Under the pieces are notes generated by a model. That model saw only the letters and a list, made by a program, of their open reading frames with translations, was not told the origin of the DNA and did no database searches. Below, in pieces: positions 13,697 through 20,071 of a stretch of DNA of 20,071 nt (positions are counted from its first letter, which is position 1; each line of letters opens with the position of its first letter). Source of the stretch: JBOGEB01 sp050743125. Lineage in GTDB: Bacteria; Actinomycetota; Nitriliruptoria; Euzebyales; Egibacteraceae. The translations under genes and the position numbers were made by a program. The stretch lies in the NCBI GenBank assembly GCA_050743125.1, contig JBOGEB010000068.1:1-20071 (forward strand), given 5' to 3'.

Positions 13697-14068
13697 CTAC
13701 GAGCCGGCGCTGATCGTCTCCACGTCGAAGAGCGGGCCGACCTGGCAGAACGAGAGGCGCTCCTTGGTCTTGTGCCCGGTCACCGCGATCGTGTCTCCCG
13801 CCTTGGCGACCGGCTTGCCGTCCGGGCCGACGATCGTGAGCTGCCCGTAGTCCACGCGGTAACCCCGCGGCAGCGTGAGCTGGTACCGGGTACCGCCGGC
13901 GTCCAGCCACGAGCATCCCCCCTCCAGCGCCGGGTTGCCGTTGAACGTCCCGGTGAGTCGCTCCCCGCTCGGCTTCGTGGGTCCCGCCCCAGCGGGTGCA
14001 GCGGGCGCGGCGCAGGCGGCGAGGAGCAGGATCACGGCGAGGGTGAGCAGCAAGGAACGCAAGCGCAT
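13697..14068 (-). CDS. small lipoprotein of unknown function
   Basis: A 123-residue protein with a lipoprotein signal: MRLRSLLLTLAVILLLAAC, lipobox LAAC, Cys19. A short Ala/Pro/Gly linker leads to a beta-rich domain (about 35-120) with two cysteines (GGCSWL and FCQVG) that could pair. LTGTFNGNPALEGG, AGDTIAVTGHKT and GPLFDVETI are arranged like small OB-fold domains (DUF5818-like), though I am not sure of the family. I chose ATG 14068 because GGGAGGA precedes it; an in-frame start 33 nt upstream would disturb the signal peptide. It converges on the acyltransferase gene with a 10-bp gap and is divergent from the polymerase gene. Confidence 0.82.
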   Translation of the reverse strand: MRLRSLLLTLAVILLLAACAAPAAPAGAGPTKPSGERLTGTFNGNPALEGGCSWLDAGGTRYQLTLPRGYRVDYGQLTIVGPDGKPVAKAGDTIAVTGHKTKERLSFCQVGPLFDVETISAGS

Positions 14069-14144
14069 AGGCCATCCTCCCACGCGAGTTGGATGCCGCA
14101 AAGCCCGCGAGGGTTCCCGCCGGAGGTGCCGCGGAGCGCTCGAG

Positions 14145-15965
14145 ATGCGTCAGGGTCGCGCTGTTCGTGCAGACTTGCTGTCGATGTCTCCGCTGCAGCC
14201 CTACGTCCACGCGACCACGGCTGCCGCCGTGGCTGGCTGGCTGGCTCAGGTCGCGGGCCGGCGGATCGTCGCCGTGGACACCGAGACGGGCGGGTGGGAC
14301 CCGTATCGCGACGAGCTTGTCTGTGTCCAGCTCTGCGCCGGCCCGGATCTGCCCGTCCTCGTCCTGGACGCCGCGGCGGTCGACCCGCGCGTGCTCGCGC
14401 CGCTGCTCGCCGACCGTGGCGTGCTCAAGGTCTTCCACCATGGCGCGTTCGACCTGCGTTTCCTCGGGGTCGCGGGGCTGCGCGTCGTGCGGGTGGCGGA
14501 CACGATGCTGGCTCAGCAGCTGCTGGCTGGCGGCGCGAAGACGGCGTCGGGCAACGGGCTCGCGCAGATCGCCGCGTTCCGCCTCGGCGTGGAGTTGGAC
14601 AAGTCGGTGCGCGAGACCGCCTGGGTGCCCGGCCGGCTGACCGAGACCCAGCTGGACTACGCCGCCGACGACGCGGCTGCCACCTGGGGCGTGTTCGACC
14701 AGCAATGGAAGGAGCTCGTCGGCCACCGTCTGGTCCGGGTGGCGCAGATCGAGTTCGCCGCGCTGCCGGTGCTCGCCGACCTCCAGCTGCGGGGCGTGGC
14801 GTTCGACGCGCCGCGTTGGCGCGCGCTGGTCGGCGGCCTCGAACGGGAGCTGCCCGCCCTTGCGGCGGCAGCTCAGGCCGCGCTGGTGTGCGAGACGAGC
14901 CCGCGCACCCTGTTCGGGCCGGAGCCGGTGAACCTCGACTCGCCCGAGCAGGTCCGCGAGGCGCTCGCGCGGCTCGGCGTCGACCTTGCGACCACCCGCG
15001 AGGCCGCGCTCCGCGACCATACCGGTCATCCGGCCGTCGATGCGCTGCTCGCGTACCGGCAGGTCAGCAAGGCGACGACGAACTGGGGCGGTGAGTGGGC
15101 CGACCGCGCCGCGCACCCGTGCACGGGACGGATCCATCCCGGCTGGCGGCAGATCGTCGGCGCCGGCCGCATCGCCTGCAGCGAGCCGAGCCTGCACCAG
15201 ATCCCGAAGGACCCGCGCTACCGCTGCTGCTTCGGTGGGGCGTCGGGGCGCGCGCTCGTCGTCGCCGACTACTCCCAGCAGGAGCTGCGCGTCCTCGCCG
15301 CCGTCTCCGGCGACGGGGCGCTCCGCGCGGTCTTCGAGCGCGGCGGCGACCTGCACCGCTCCTGCGCGGCGATGGTGTTCGGCGTCGCCGAGGACGTGGT
15401 CTCGGTCGCGCAGCGGACCGCCGCGAAGGCGCTGAACTTCGGGCTGATGTACGGGATGGGCGCGCCCGGCTTCGCCCGGGCGACCGGGCTGCCGCCACCC
15501 CAGGCGCAGGCGGTCATGGACCGCTACTTCGCGACGTTCCCGCGGGTCGCCGAGTGGCTCGCCGAGGCCGAGGCCACCGCACGCCGCAGCGGGCGGGTCC
15601 GCACCCCGCTCGGTCGGATTCGGACGCTCGACCTGGACAACGGCCACTCGGGTTTGGCCACTCTCGCGCGCAACGCGCCGATCCAGGGCGCCGGCGCGGA
15701 CATGATCAAGCTCGCGCTCGCCGAGGTCGACCGCCGCCTCGTGTCCGCGTTCGGCGGCCCCGGTGACGGCCAGGCCGTCACCGCCCACGGCTGCGTCCTC
15801 GTCGTCCACGACGAGCTCGTCGTCGAGGTGCCCGTGGAGCAGGCCGACGAGGCCGCCGGACTCGTCATTGAGGGGATGCTCGCTGCCGCCCGTGAGATCC
15901 TCGGCGACGTCCCCGCCGCCGTCGATGCCGCGGTCCGCCCCCGCTGGGGCACTCTCGACGGTTAG
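14145..15965 (+). CDS. bifunctional 3'-5' exonuclease / family A DNA polymerase
   Basis: A 606-residue protein joining a DEDD proofreading exonuclease to a family A polymerase, without the 5' nuclease domain of normal Pol I (about 900 residues). Exonuclease sites: AVDTET (Asp45, Glu47), FHHGAFD (Asp103) and YAADD (Tyr172, Asp176). Polymerase motif A is VVADYSQQELR (Asp375), motif B is R-T-A-A-K-x4-FGLMYG (Arg424, Lys428, Tyr436), and motif C is VHDE (His555, Asp556, Glu557); all key residues are kept. Many actinobacteria carry such a second Pol I-like enzyme, whose role may be DNA repair. I chose ATG 14145 because GCGGAG lies 8 nt before it; ATG 14184 is the alternative start, without a ribosome site. 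Confidence 0.93.
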   Translation: MRQGRAVRADLLSMSPLQPYVHATTAAAVAGWLAQVAGRRIVAVDTETGGWDPYRDELVCVQLCAGPDLPVLVLDAAAVDPRVLAPLLADRGVLKVFHHGAFDLRFLGVAGLRVVRVADTMLAQQLLAGGAKTASGNGLAQIAAFRLGVELDKSVRETAWVPGRLTETQLDYAADDAAATWGVFDQQWKELVGHRLVRVAQIEFAALPVLADLQLRGVAFDAPRWRALVGGLERELPALAAAAQAALVCETSPRTLFGPEPVNLDSPEQVREALARLGVDLATTREAALRDHTGHPAVDALLAYRQVSKATTNWGGEWADRAAHPCTGRIHPGWRQIVGAGRIACSEPSLHQIPKDPRYRCCFGGASGRALVVADYSQQELRVLAAVSGDGALRAVFERGGDLHRSCAAMVFGVAEDVVSVAQRTAAKALNFGLMYGMGAPGFARATGLPPPQAQAVMDRYFATFPRVAEWLAEAEATARRSGRVRTPLGRIRTLDLDNGHSGLATLARNAPIQGAGADMIKLALAEVDRRLVSAFGGPGDGQAVTAHGCVLVVHDELVVEVPVEQADEAAGLVIEGMLAAAREILGDVPAAVDAAVRPRWGTLDG

Positions 15966-15992
15966 GGCCTAGCAAGGATCAATTTCTGCAAG

Positions 15993-16008
15993 TTTACAAT
16001 TTTTTACA
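15993..16008. promoter_or_regulatory. TTTACA direct repeat upstream of the SARP gene
   Basis: TTTACA occurs at 15993-15998 and 16003-16008, one helical turn apart, in a rare AT-rich patch (about 15978-16010). SARP proteins bind short direct repeats one or two turns apart, so this could be an autoregulatory site; that is inference. Confidence 0.35.
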
Positions 16009-16040
16009 GTGCTGTGAGGCGACCTCTTCGGGCCTTGCGG

Positions 16041-16069
16041 TTGTCAGGAGATCACGATAGGGCTAGCAT
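16041..16069 (+). promoter_or_regulatory. promoter of the SARP gene
   Basis: TTGTCA (16041-16046), a 17-bp spacer and TAGCAT (16064-16069) form a good sigma-70-type promoter. Its predicted start, near 16076, coincides with an in-frame ATG at 16075. Confidence 0.6.
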
Positions 16070-16134
16070 GCTGTATGCGGGCATATGTTGCTGCGGGCAT
16101 TAGCGGGGTGCGGGCCCTGGAGGAGATCGGTGGG

Positions 16135-16893
16135 TTGAGGTTTCTGATCCTCGGGCCGCTCGAGGTAGTCGATGGGGAGCGGCTGATTGCCCTTGGCGGG
16201 GCCAAACAGCGGTTGCTGCTCGCCATTCTGATTCTGCATGCAAACCAGGTGGTTTCGACCGATCTCCTTTGTGACGAATTGAGCACCGGGCGATCCTCGA
16301 GCGGCGCTCTTGCGAGCTTGTACGTCCATGTCTCCAATCTTCGAAGGCTGCTCGAGGCCTCACGCGGCCCAAACTCTCCTTCCATCATTGAAACAAGAAA
16401 ACCGGGGTACGTCCTGAAGGCCAGGGCGGAGCAACTCGACGTCCTTGCCTTTCACGCGCTGGTGGCCGAGGCTCGCTCGGCCGTCAGGGAGCATCGGCCC
16501 GCCGAGGCCGCCGTCCTGCTGCGCCAGGCCCTTGGGTTATGGCGCGGTCCAGCGCTCGCTGACCTTGCGCATGAGCCATTTGTCCAGACGCGGGTGGTCT
16601 TCCTCGAAGAGGCGCGCCTGGCCGCGCTCGAGGACCGCATCGAAGCTGACCTGCTGCTCGGCCGTCACGCTGAGCTTGTCGGCGAACTCCGGGTGCTGGT
16701 GGCCGAGCACCCGAGTCGAGAGCAATTCCACCGACAGCTCATGCTTTCCCTTTACCGCTGCGGGCGTCAAGCCGAGGCGCTTGCGGTGTACCAAGAGACC
16801 CGTCGCTCCCTGATCGAGGGTTTCGGTATCGAGCCCAGCCCAGCTCTCCGGTCTTTGGAGCAAGCGATCCTGCGCCAAGATCCCACTATCTAA
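16135..16893 (+). CDS. SARP family transcriptional regulator (winged helix + BTAD)
   Basis: A 252-residue regulator. Residues about 1-95 form an OmpR-like winged helix, beginning MRFLILGPLEVVDGERLIALGG as SARPs do, with the recognition region SLYVHVSNLRRLLE and the wing RKPGYVLKA. Residues about 100-250 form the all-helical bacterial transcriptional activator domain. This is the compact SARP type, often an activator of secondary metabolism, but no biosynthetic cluster is in view. I chose TTG 16135 because GGAGGAG lies 9 nt before it and the N-terminus fits the family. The rival start is ATG 16075 (20 more residues), which would be leaderless from the promoter at 16041-16069. No partner gene is coupled to it. 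Confidence 0.87.
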   Translation: MRFLILGPLEVVDGERLIALGGAKQRLLLAILILHANQVVSTDLLCDELSTGRSSSGALASLYVHVSNLRRLLEASRGPNSPSIIETRKPGYVLKARAEQLDVLAFHALVAEARSAVREHRPAEAAVLLRQALGLWRGPALADLAHEPFVQTRVVFLEEARLAALEDRIEADLLLGRHAELVGELRVLVAEHPSREQFHRQLMLSLYRCGRQAEALAVYQETRRSLIEGFGIEPSPALRSLEQAILRQDPTI

Positions 16894-17028
16894 AGCCAGC
16901 GGGCGTCCATCCCAGACGGCGTCGTCACAGCCTCCAGACTCGTTGACGATGCGCACTTCCAGTCAGATATGTGCTTCAGTCTGAAGTCTGATCCGCTGAA
17001 AGCGCACATCGTCCCGCCGGGAGTGTGT

Positions 17029-17664
17029 CTACCCTAGAGTCAAGTCGAGATGATGGATAATCCCCTCCCGTATGACGACCCGCTGCGTGGCCGAACCATA
17101 TCCCCCAGCGGACGCTGTGATGTCCCATATGCCCGGTGGGAGGGACCAGGAATAGCGTCCCTCGCGGTCGGTGACCGCAGCAATCAGCGGCGTGGGCTGG
17201 GGAGGACGATCCTGGGACGTGACCGCAATGACCGCACCTTCTATTGGCCTTCCCCCGGCGGAGGCAGTAATCCGCCCGCTGATCCCGCTCTTTGTTCGGG
17301 CGGGCGTGTCAGGAACCGCCTGGGTGGAACTGATGTTTCCCTCGGCCTCAGTCGGAGAGAAGTGGATATTCTCCACCTGACTCGGATTGGTCCCCGGAAT
17401 CGACACAGGACCCGACCCGGGTGGGAAGGAGCCTTGGCCTCCTTCTTCGGGTGGGATGGTGGGTTGCTCGCCCGCCGGAGGGCTTTGGCCTCCTTCTTCG
17501 GGTGGGATGGTGGGTTGCTCGCCCGCCGGAGGGCTTTGGCCTCCTTCTTCGGGTGGGATGGTGGGTTGCCCACCCGCCGGAGCTGTCCCCATGCCCTCAT
17601 CACAGCCAGTGGCCGCCGTTAGGAACAACACGGTCAGTACGAACAAGACGATTCTGCTTCTCAT
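17029..17664 (-). CDS. repeat-containing lipoprotein with carboxypeptidase-regulatory-like domain
   Basis: A 211-residue protein. The signal peptide (MRSRIVLFVLTVLFLTAATGC) ends at Cys21 in a plausible lipobox (ATGC). Next comes a Pro/Glu/Gly spacer with nearly three copies of a 17-residue unit (PAGEQPTIPPEEGGQSP), then a linker, then a domain (about 130-210) starting SGISGRITASAGGRPIEGA and containing TDREGRYSWSLPPGIWDITASAGGY. The last is the usual pattern of CarboxypepD_reg-like beta-sandwich domains. It is probably a cell-surface protein whose repeats lift the domain through the wall. I chose ATG 17664 because GGAGGAAG lies just upstream; an in-frame ATG at 17679 lacks a ribosome site. 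Its function is unknown. Confidence 0.85.
   Translation of the reverse strand: MRSRIVLFVLTVLFLTAATGCDEGMGTAPAGGQPTIPPEEGGQSPPAGEQPTIPPEEGGQSPPAGEQPTIPPEEGGQGSFPPGSGPVSIPGTNPSQVENIHFSPTEAEGNISSTQAVPDTPARTKSGISGRITASAGGRPIEGAVIAVTSQDRPPQPTPLIAAVTDREGRYSWSLPPGIWDITASAGGYGSATQRVVIREGIIHHLDLTLG
17438..17583 (-). repeat. 51-bp in-frame tandem repeats
   Basis: Units begin at 17438, 17489 and 17540, so the period is exactly 51 bp (17 codons). The first two are essentially identical and the third diverges near its end. Being in frame, copy number can change by slippage without breaking the lipoprotein. Confidence 0.9.
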
Positions 17665-17723
17665 CTCTTCCTCCGACATTCCGAAGCCATGCCATCCCCT
17701 GTCAACGATGACGACGGCGTCTC

Positions 17724-17755
17724 CTCTGCCTTTGACGCAAGAGTCAAGAGCAGAG
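17724..17755 (-). promoter_or_regulatory. hairpin in the leader of the lipoprotein gene
   Basis: CTCTGC...TTGAC pairs with GTCAA...GCAGAG around GCAAGA, broken by a 2-nt mismatch. It lies about 60 nt upstream of the start at 17664 on the minus strand. It could be an operator or a leader structure. Confidence 0.35.
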
Positions 17756-17880
17756 TTCCCTTGGAAGGCGCGGCTGCTGGGCGCTGAGCCGGGGTAGCGG
17801 GATCGGGGTCCTCGGCAGGGCTGATTTGTGGTCGCCTATCGCCCGTTGCGGGCGTTCCCCTGATTACCTCTCTGCGCGAG

Positions 17881-17908
17881 TCTGCCCCCCGCCGGAGCGG
17901 GGGGCAGA
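17881..17908 (-). terminator. hairpin after the secreted protease gene
   Basis: An 11-bp GC-rich stem (TCTGCCCCCCG with its complement) and a 6-nt loop, about 32 nt past the protease stop on the minus strand. It has no T run, so it is probably a hairpin-only terminator. A smaller CGCCCG/CGGGCG stem follows at 17840-17854. Confidence 0.55.
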
Positions 17909-17939
17909 GGTCGTAGCTGCTGGTACCGGCGACCGCCGC

Positions 17940-19010
17940 TTACGCCGGTCGGTTCCGCACTGCGTTGTAGAGGCTCAGCGCCTCGTTCCCGTGGTAGGGG
18001 CCGAACAGGTTGTTCGGTGTACTGCCGTACCGGTAGCTGTTCAGCCCGTTGAGGAACCCAAGGCCGTTGCTGGCGATGCTGATCAGCCAACCACCGCCGC
18101 TGGAGCCACCGGTCATGTTGCAGTCGATCTTCAGCGTGGCCGGGCCGACCCCAGGCGGGAAGTCGTTGCTCAAGCGCCCCGAGTTGCAGCGCCACTGGAG
18201 GAAACCGTTGAAGGGCGGCGCCTGAGGGTAGCCGAAGGCGCTGAAGCTCTGATTCCGCGACTGGTTGAACGCGATTCCCTGCCCTCCCAGGGCGTCAGCG
18301 ATGCGCTGGTTGTTCAGGCGGTTGACCACCACGGCCCCCAGATCCTGACGGAAGTTGCTGTTGAAAGCCCACTCGGTACGGGTCCACAGCTCCCTTGCGC
18401 TCCAGGTGCCGTAAGGGCGATGGCCGTCAAACGACGAGGAGTAGGCTGGCACGAACACCCAGTTGCGGTGGAATAGCCCGCCCCGTCCGCCGTGGACGCA
18501 GTGCCCAGCGGTCCAGACGATGCTCTTGTTCTCGCTGCTGACCACTGTGGCGGAGCACACGAAGTTGCCACCTGTGGCGGCGGTGAAGAAGACCTTGCCG
18601 TTGAGGCGGTCCGGATAGTTAGTGTAAGGCCGTGGGACGGCCGTCGCGGCGAGGGGAATCGGCGCCTCGGTGGCCTCGGGAGTCTCGGTGGCCTCGGTGG
18701 CCTCGGTGGCCTTGGGGGTAGCCGAGGCGGGGTCGATCTTGACCGCTGGCCCGGAGGAGGCAGACTCAGCCGAGGGCCCCTCGGATTTGGGCTTCCCTTG
18801 CAGCGTGCGCATAGCGGGTTTCGCCTGCCTCATCCGCTCTGGCGTCCAGTAGGTTCCCGCCGCCTGCGCCTGCTGGTCCGGGACCTTGGAAGAGACGACC
18901 CCCGGATCGCTTTGTGGAGCGGCGAACGCGGGGCTCGCGGCGAGCGTGGCGACCAGCCCGAAGGCAAGGATCGCCCGCAGCGCTCTTGACACAAACAGTC
19001 TCGTGCTCAC
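17940..19010 (-). CDS. secreted trypsin-like serine protease (S1 family)
   Basis: A 356-residue exported protease. The signal peptide ends at ASPAFA|A (residue 30). A propeptide-like region (about 31-125) contains Thr-Glu-Ala repeats, and the chymotrypsin-fold domain (about 126-356) carries the triad His170 (TAGHC), Asp223 (RQDLGAVVV) and Ser304 (GGSSGGGW). Cysteines 152/171 and 275/297 are well placed for two disulphides. It resembles V8/glutamyl-endopeptidase-like members, but the specificity cannot be read. The start is GTG 19010, with an AAAAGGAAAG ribosome site. The propeptide suggests activation after export. It stands alone between a hairpin terminator and a non-coding gap. Confidence 0.9.
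   Translation of the reverse strand: MSTRLFVSRALRAILAFGLVATLAASPAFAAPQSDPGVVSSKVPDQQAQAAGTYWTPERMRQAKPAMRTLQGKPKSEGPSAESASSGPAVKIDPASATPKATEATEATETPEATEAPIPLAATAVPRPYTNYPDRLNGKVFFTAATGGNFVCSATVVSSENKSIVWTAGHCVHGGRGGLFHRNWVFVPAYSSSFDGHRPYGTWSARELWTRTEWAFNSNFRQDLGAVVVNRLNNQRIADALGGQGIAFNQSRNQSFSAFGYPQAPPFNGFLQWRCNSGRLSNDFPPGVGPATLKIDCNMTGGSSGGGWLISIASNGLGFLNGLNSYRYGSTPNNLFGPYHGNEALSLYNAVRNRPA
18661..18715. repeat. 9-bp tandem repeat in the protease propeptide
   Basis: GGTGGCCTC-like 9-bp units (about five, imperfect) encode the Thr-Glu-Ala triplets of residues 102-116 of the protease. It is a likely site of in-frame length variation in a flexible linker. Confidence 0.65.
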
Positions 19011-19033
19011 TTCTTTCCTTTTCTTTGCGTGGA

Positions 19034-19052
19034 TTTCGTACGGACAACGAAA
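19034..19052. promoter_or_regulatory. inverted repeat upstream of the protease gene
   Basis: TTTCGT and ACGAAA, 7 bp apart, located 24-42 bp upstream of the GTG at 19010. It could be an operator overlapping the protease promoter. No matching -10/-35 pair was clear. Confidence 0.3.
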
Positions 19053-19090
19053 GCGCTAGAAAGGCCGATCTTGCGGTCCTCTCGCGCCCC

Positions 19091-19122
19091 GCCCTGGCAG
19101 GATCTTTCTGTCAGGGCTTTTT
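19091..19122 (+). terminator. orphan intrinsic terminator on the plus strand
   Basis: GCCCTG and CAGGGC close a stem that extends inward with two G-T pairs, followed immediately by TTTTT. The orientation is plus, yet no plus-strand gene lies upstream within 2 kb; the protease gene runs the other way. It may end an unannotated small RNA or antisense transcript. Confidence 0.6.
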
Positions 19123-19634
19123 ATGCGCATGCCAAAACAGGCATCACCTCCCTCACGTGTTCTTCCGCGCATTGAGCCGAAGCTCGACTCAAATGTTTGC
19201 CCGCGCCCGCCCCGCCCCCGCTCTCCTCGACACGGTCGTTCAGGTCAGACTCGACCGATGCAACCTGAAGTATGAGCCCTCAGCCTTGGGAAAACCTTAA
19301 GATCGTCTTTGGCTCGGCTAAGGTCGGGCTCGTCGAGGAGGCTTGGGCCGAATCACCACAAGATCGCGGAGAGGCAAAGATTGTTCCGAAGTGGGACCTA
19401 ATCAGCCTCCGGCCTTCGACAAGACCAGATTGCCGTCGTATGAAGAAAAAGTTCGGCCGTAGAGCGCGCGATTGGTCAGTCCCGCTTACGATGGGCATGG
19501 CGGCCGGGGGCAGCGTTCGGCGCTCCCGGGGCGGGCGATGGTGTGGTCGTGCTGTGGCCGTGTGGGGCGGCACGTTGGTCGCACACCACGCGTATGTGCT
19601 CACGTGCGGGCTCGTCTGACGGGAGGAAGCGGGT
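19123..19634. other. non-coding gap between the protease and the TSP3-repeat gene
   Basis: No gene, tRNA or repeat that I can support. A 115-codon frame (19272-19619) is open but lacks a ribosome site and has no recognisable features. Base composition is more mixed than in the neighbouring genes up to about 19480 and GC-rich after that. Confidence 0.45.
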
Positions 19635-20071
19635 ATGGGGGCGGGGAGGAATGGCGCTGGGCGGGGCATTGGTTGGCGACCGCTCGCGACGGCCGTGCTG
19701 GTGTGGGCAGCAGGCTTGGTGGGCGCTGGGCTCGTATCGCCCGCGTCAGCGCAGGTCGTGGCCGGCGCGGCTGAGACGGGGGTGACCGGGGACATCGACA
19801 CCGATGCCGACACGGTGCTCGACGCGCTCGACAACTGTGACGCGGTGCCGAACCTGGACCAGGCAGACGCCGATGGGGACGGCGTCGGCGACCTCTGCGA
19901 GCGCGCGGGCGCCGTCGTGCCGCCGCCGGCCGCCGTCGTGCCTCCACCGGGGGACACCAAGCCGCCGCCCGCCGCCGTCGTGCCGCCGCCGGCTGTCGTG
20001 CCGCCGCCCGGCGAGGCCGTGCCGCCTCCGCCGGCTGTCGTGCCGCCGCCGGCTGTCGTGCCGCCGGGCGA
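19635..20071 (+). CDS. secreted protein with thrombospondin type-3 repeat and Pro/Val-rich tail (partial)
   Basis: The frame is open to the right edge, so only the first 145 residues are seen. A signal peptide (basic start, hydrophobic about 18-34, cleavage near SPASAQ at about 40) is followed by an Asp-rich segment, DIDTDADTVLDALDNCDAVPNLDQ then DADGDGVGDLCE. This is a calcium-binding thrombospondin type-3 repeat with its two cysteines. After it comes a low-complexity tail of PPPAVV-like units (from about 19913) that may span the cell wall. ATG 19635 has GGGAGGAAG upstream. It is probably a surface or secreted protein; the C-terminal domain that would reveal its job lies outside the window. 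Confidence 0.82.
   Translation, partial: MGAGRNGAGRGIGWRPLATAVLVWAAGLVGAGLVSPASAQVVAGAAETGVTGDIDTDADTVLDALDNCDAVPNLDQADADGDGVGDLCERAGAVVPPPAAVVPPPGDTKPPPAAVVPPPAVVPPPGEAVPPPPAVVPPPAVVPPG

Noticed and set aside
13047..15809. A 920-codon open frame on the minus strand
   Set aside because: It runs antisense through the acyltransferase and the exonuclease/polymerase, which have complete family motifs. It is Arg/Ala/Gly-rich with no domain: a by-product of high GC content.
19012..19035. CACGCAAAG on the minus strand, resembling part of a c-di-GMP-I riboswitch
   Set aside because: The protease start codon follows within about 20 nt, leaving no room for the rest of the aptamer; the second half of the consensus is absent.
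19272..19619. 115-codon plus-strand frame in the gap before the TSP3 gene
   Set aside because: No ribosome site, no recognisable motif, and its second half turns Arg/Gly/Trp-rich like non-coding GC-rich frames. It is left unannotated, though a small gene is not excluded.

Overview
The window is a GC-rich stretch of an actinobacterial (Actinomycetota) chromosome. This is inferred from strong G/C bias at codon third positions, a WhiB protein, a SARP-type regulator, the actinobacterial trio histidine phosphatase / DUF3090 / SCO1664-family kinase-like protein, and a stand-alone actinobacterial-type 3'-5' exonuclease/DNA polymerase. The class cannot be fixed from sequence reading alone.

Layout. 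(1) 1-2135: the 3' end of a GlnD-like ACT-domain protein converges on fumC, and their stop codons share one CTAG; a small DUF4383-like membrane protein follows. (2) 2250-4169: the compact operon MSMEG_4193-like phosphatase - DUF3090 - SCO1664-like kinase fold, with overlapping reading frames. (3) 4170-7592: a rearranged accessory segment. It holds a 240-bp MITE-like element, a nucleotidyltransferase/small-protein pair that looks like a toxin-antitoxin module, a collapsed ilvA remnant fused to a fragment of DUF3090, a second SCO1664 gene (734 bp with no difference found), a lone transposon end, and a MntA-HepT toxin-antitoxin operon. (4) 7593-9484: intact ilvA, a hairpin-rich spacer, a secreted small protein and a classic intrinsic terminator. 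(5) 9531-11694: whiB with an overlapping CxxC small gene, divergent from a three-part HTH / beta-rich / peptide-deformylase fusion. (6) 11782-15965: secreted M23 peptidase with a promoter carrying an OmpR-type direct repeat, a PlsC-type acyltransferase, a small lipoprotein and the exonuclease/polymerase. (7) 16041-20071: a SARP regulator, a lipoprotein with 51-bp coding repeats, a secreted trypsin-like protease, a 620-bp non-coding gap, and the start of a secreted protein with a thrombospondin type-3 repeat and a Pro-rich tail.

The most informative structure is region 3. The order DUF3090 - SCO1664 - TA module - ilvA occurs twice in tandem. In the first copy ilvA is cut off and reduced to four collinear fragments; in the second copy DUF3090 is reduced to 54 bp. 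A tandem segmental duplication followed by decay explains this, while the two SCO1664 copies stayed identical. The upstream regions of the two TA modules are homologous: one is interrupted by the MITE, the other is its empty site, so the insertion and its target duplication can be read within this window.

The most novel single gene is the HTH-peptide deformylase fusion (10195-11694), which has all three deformylase metal-site motifs behind a DNA-binding domain.
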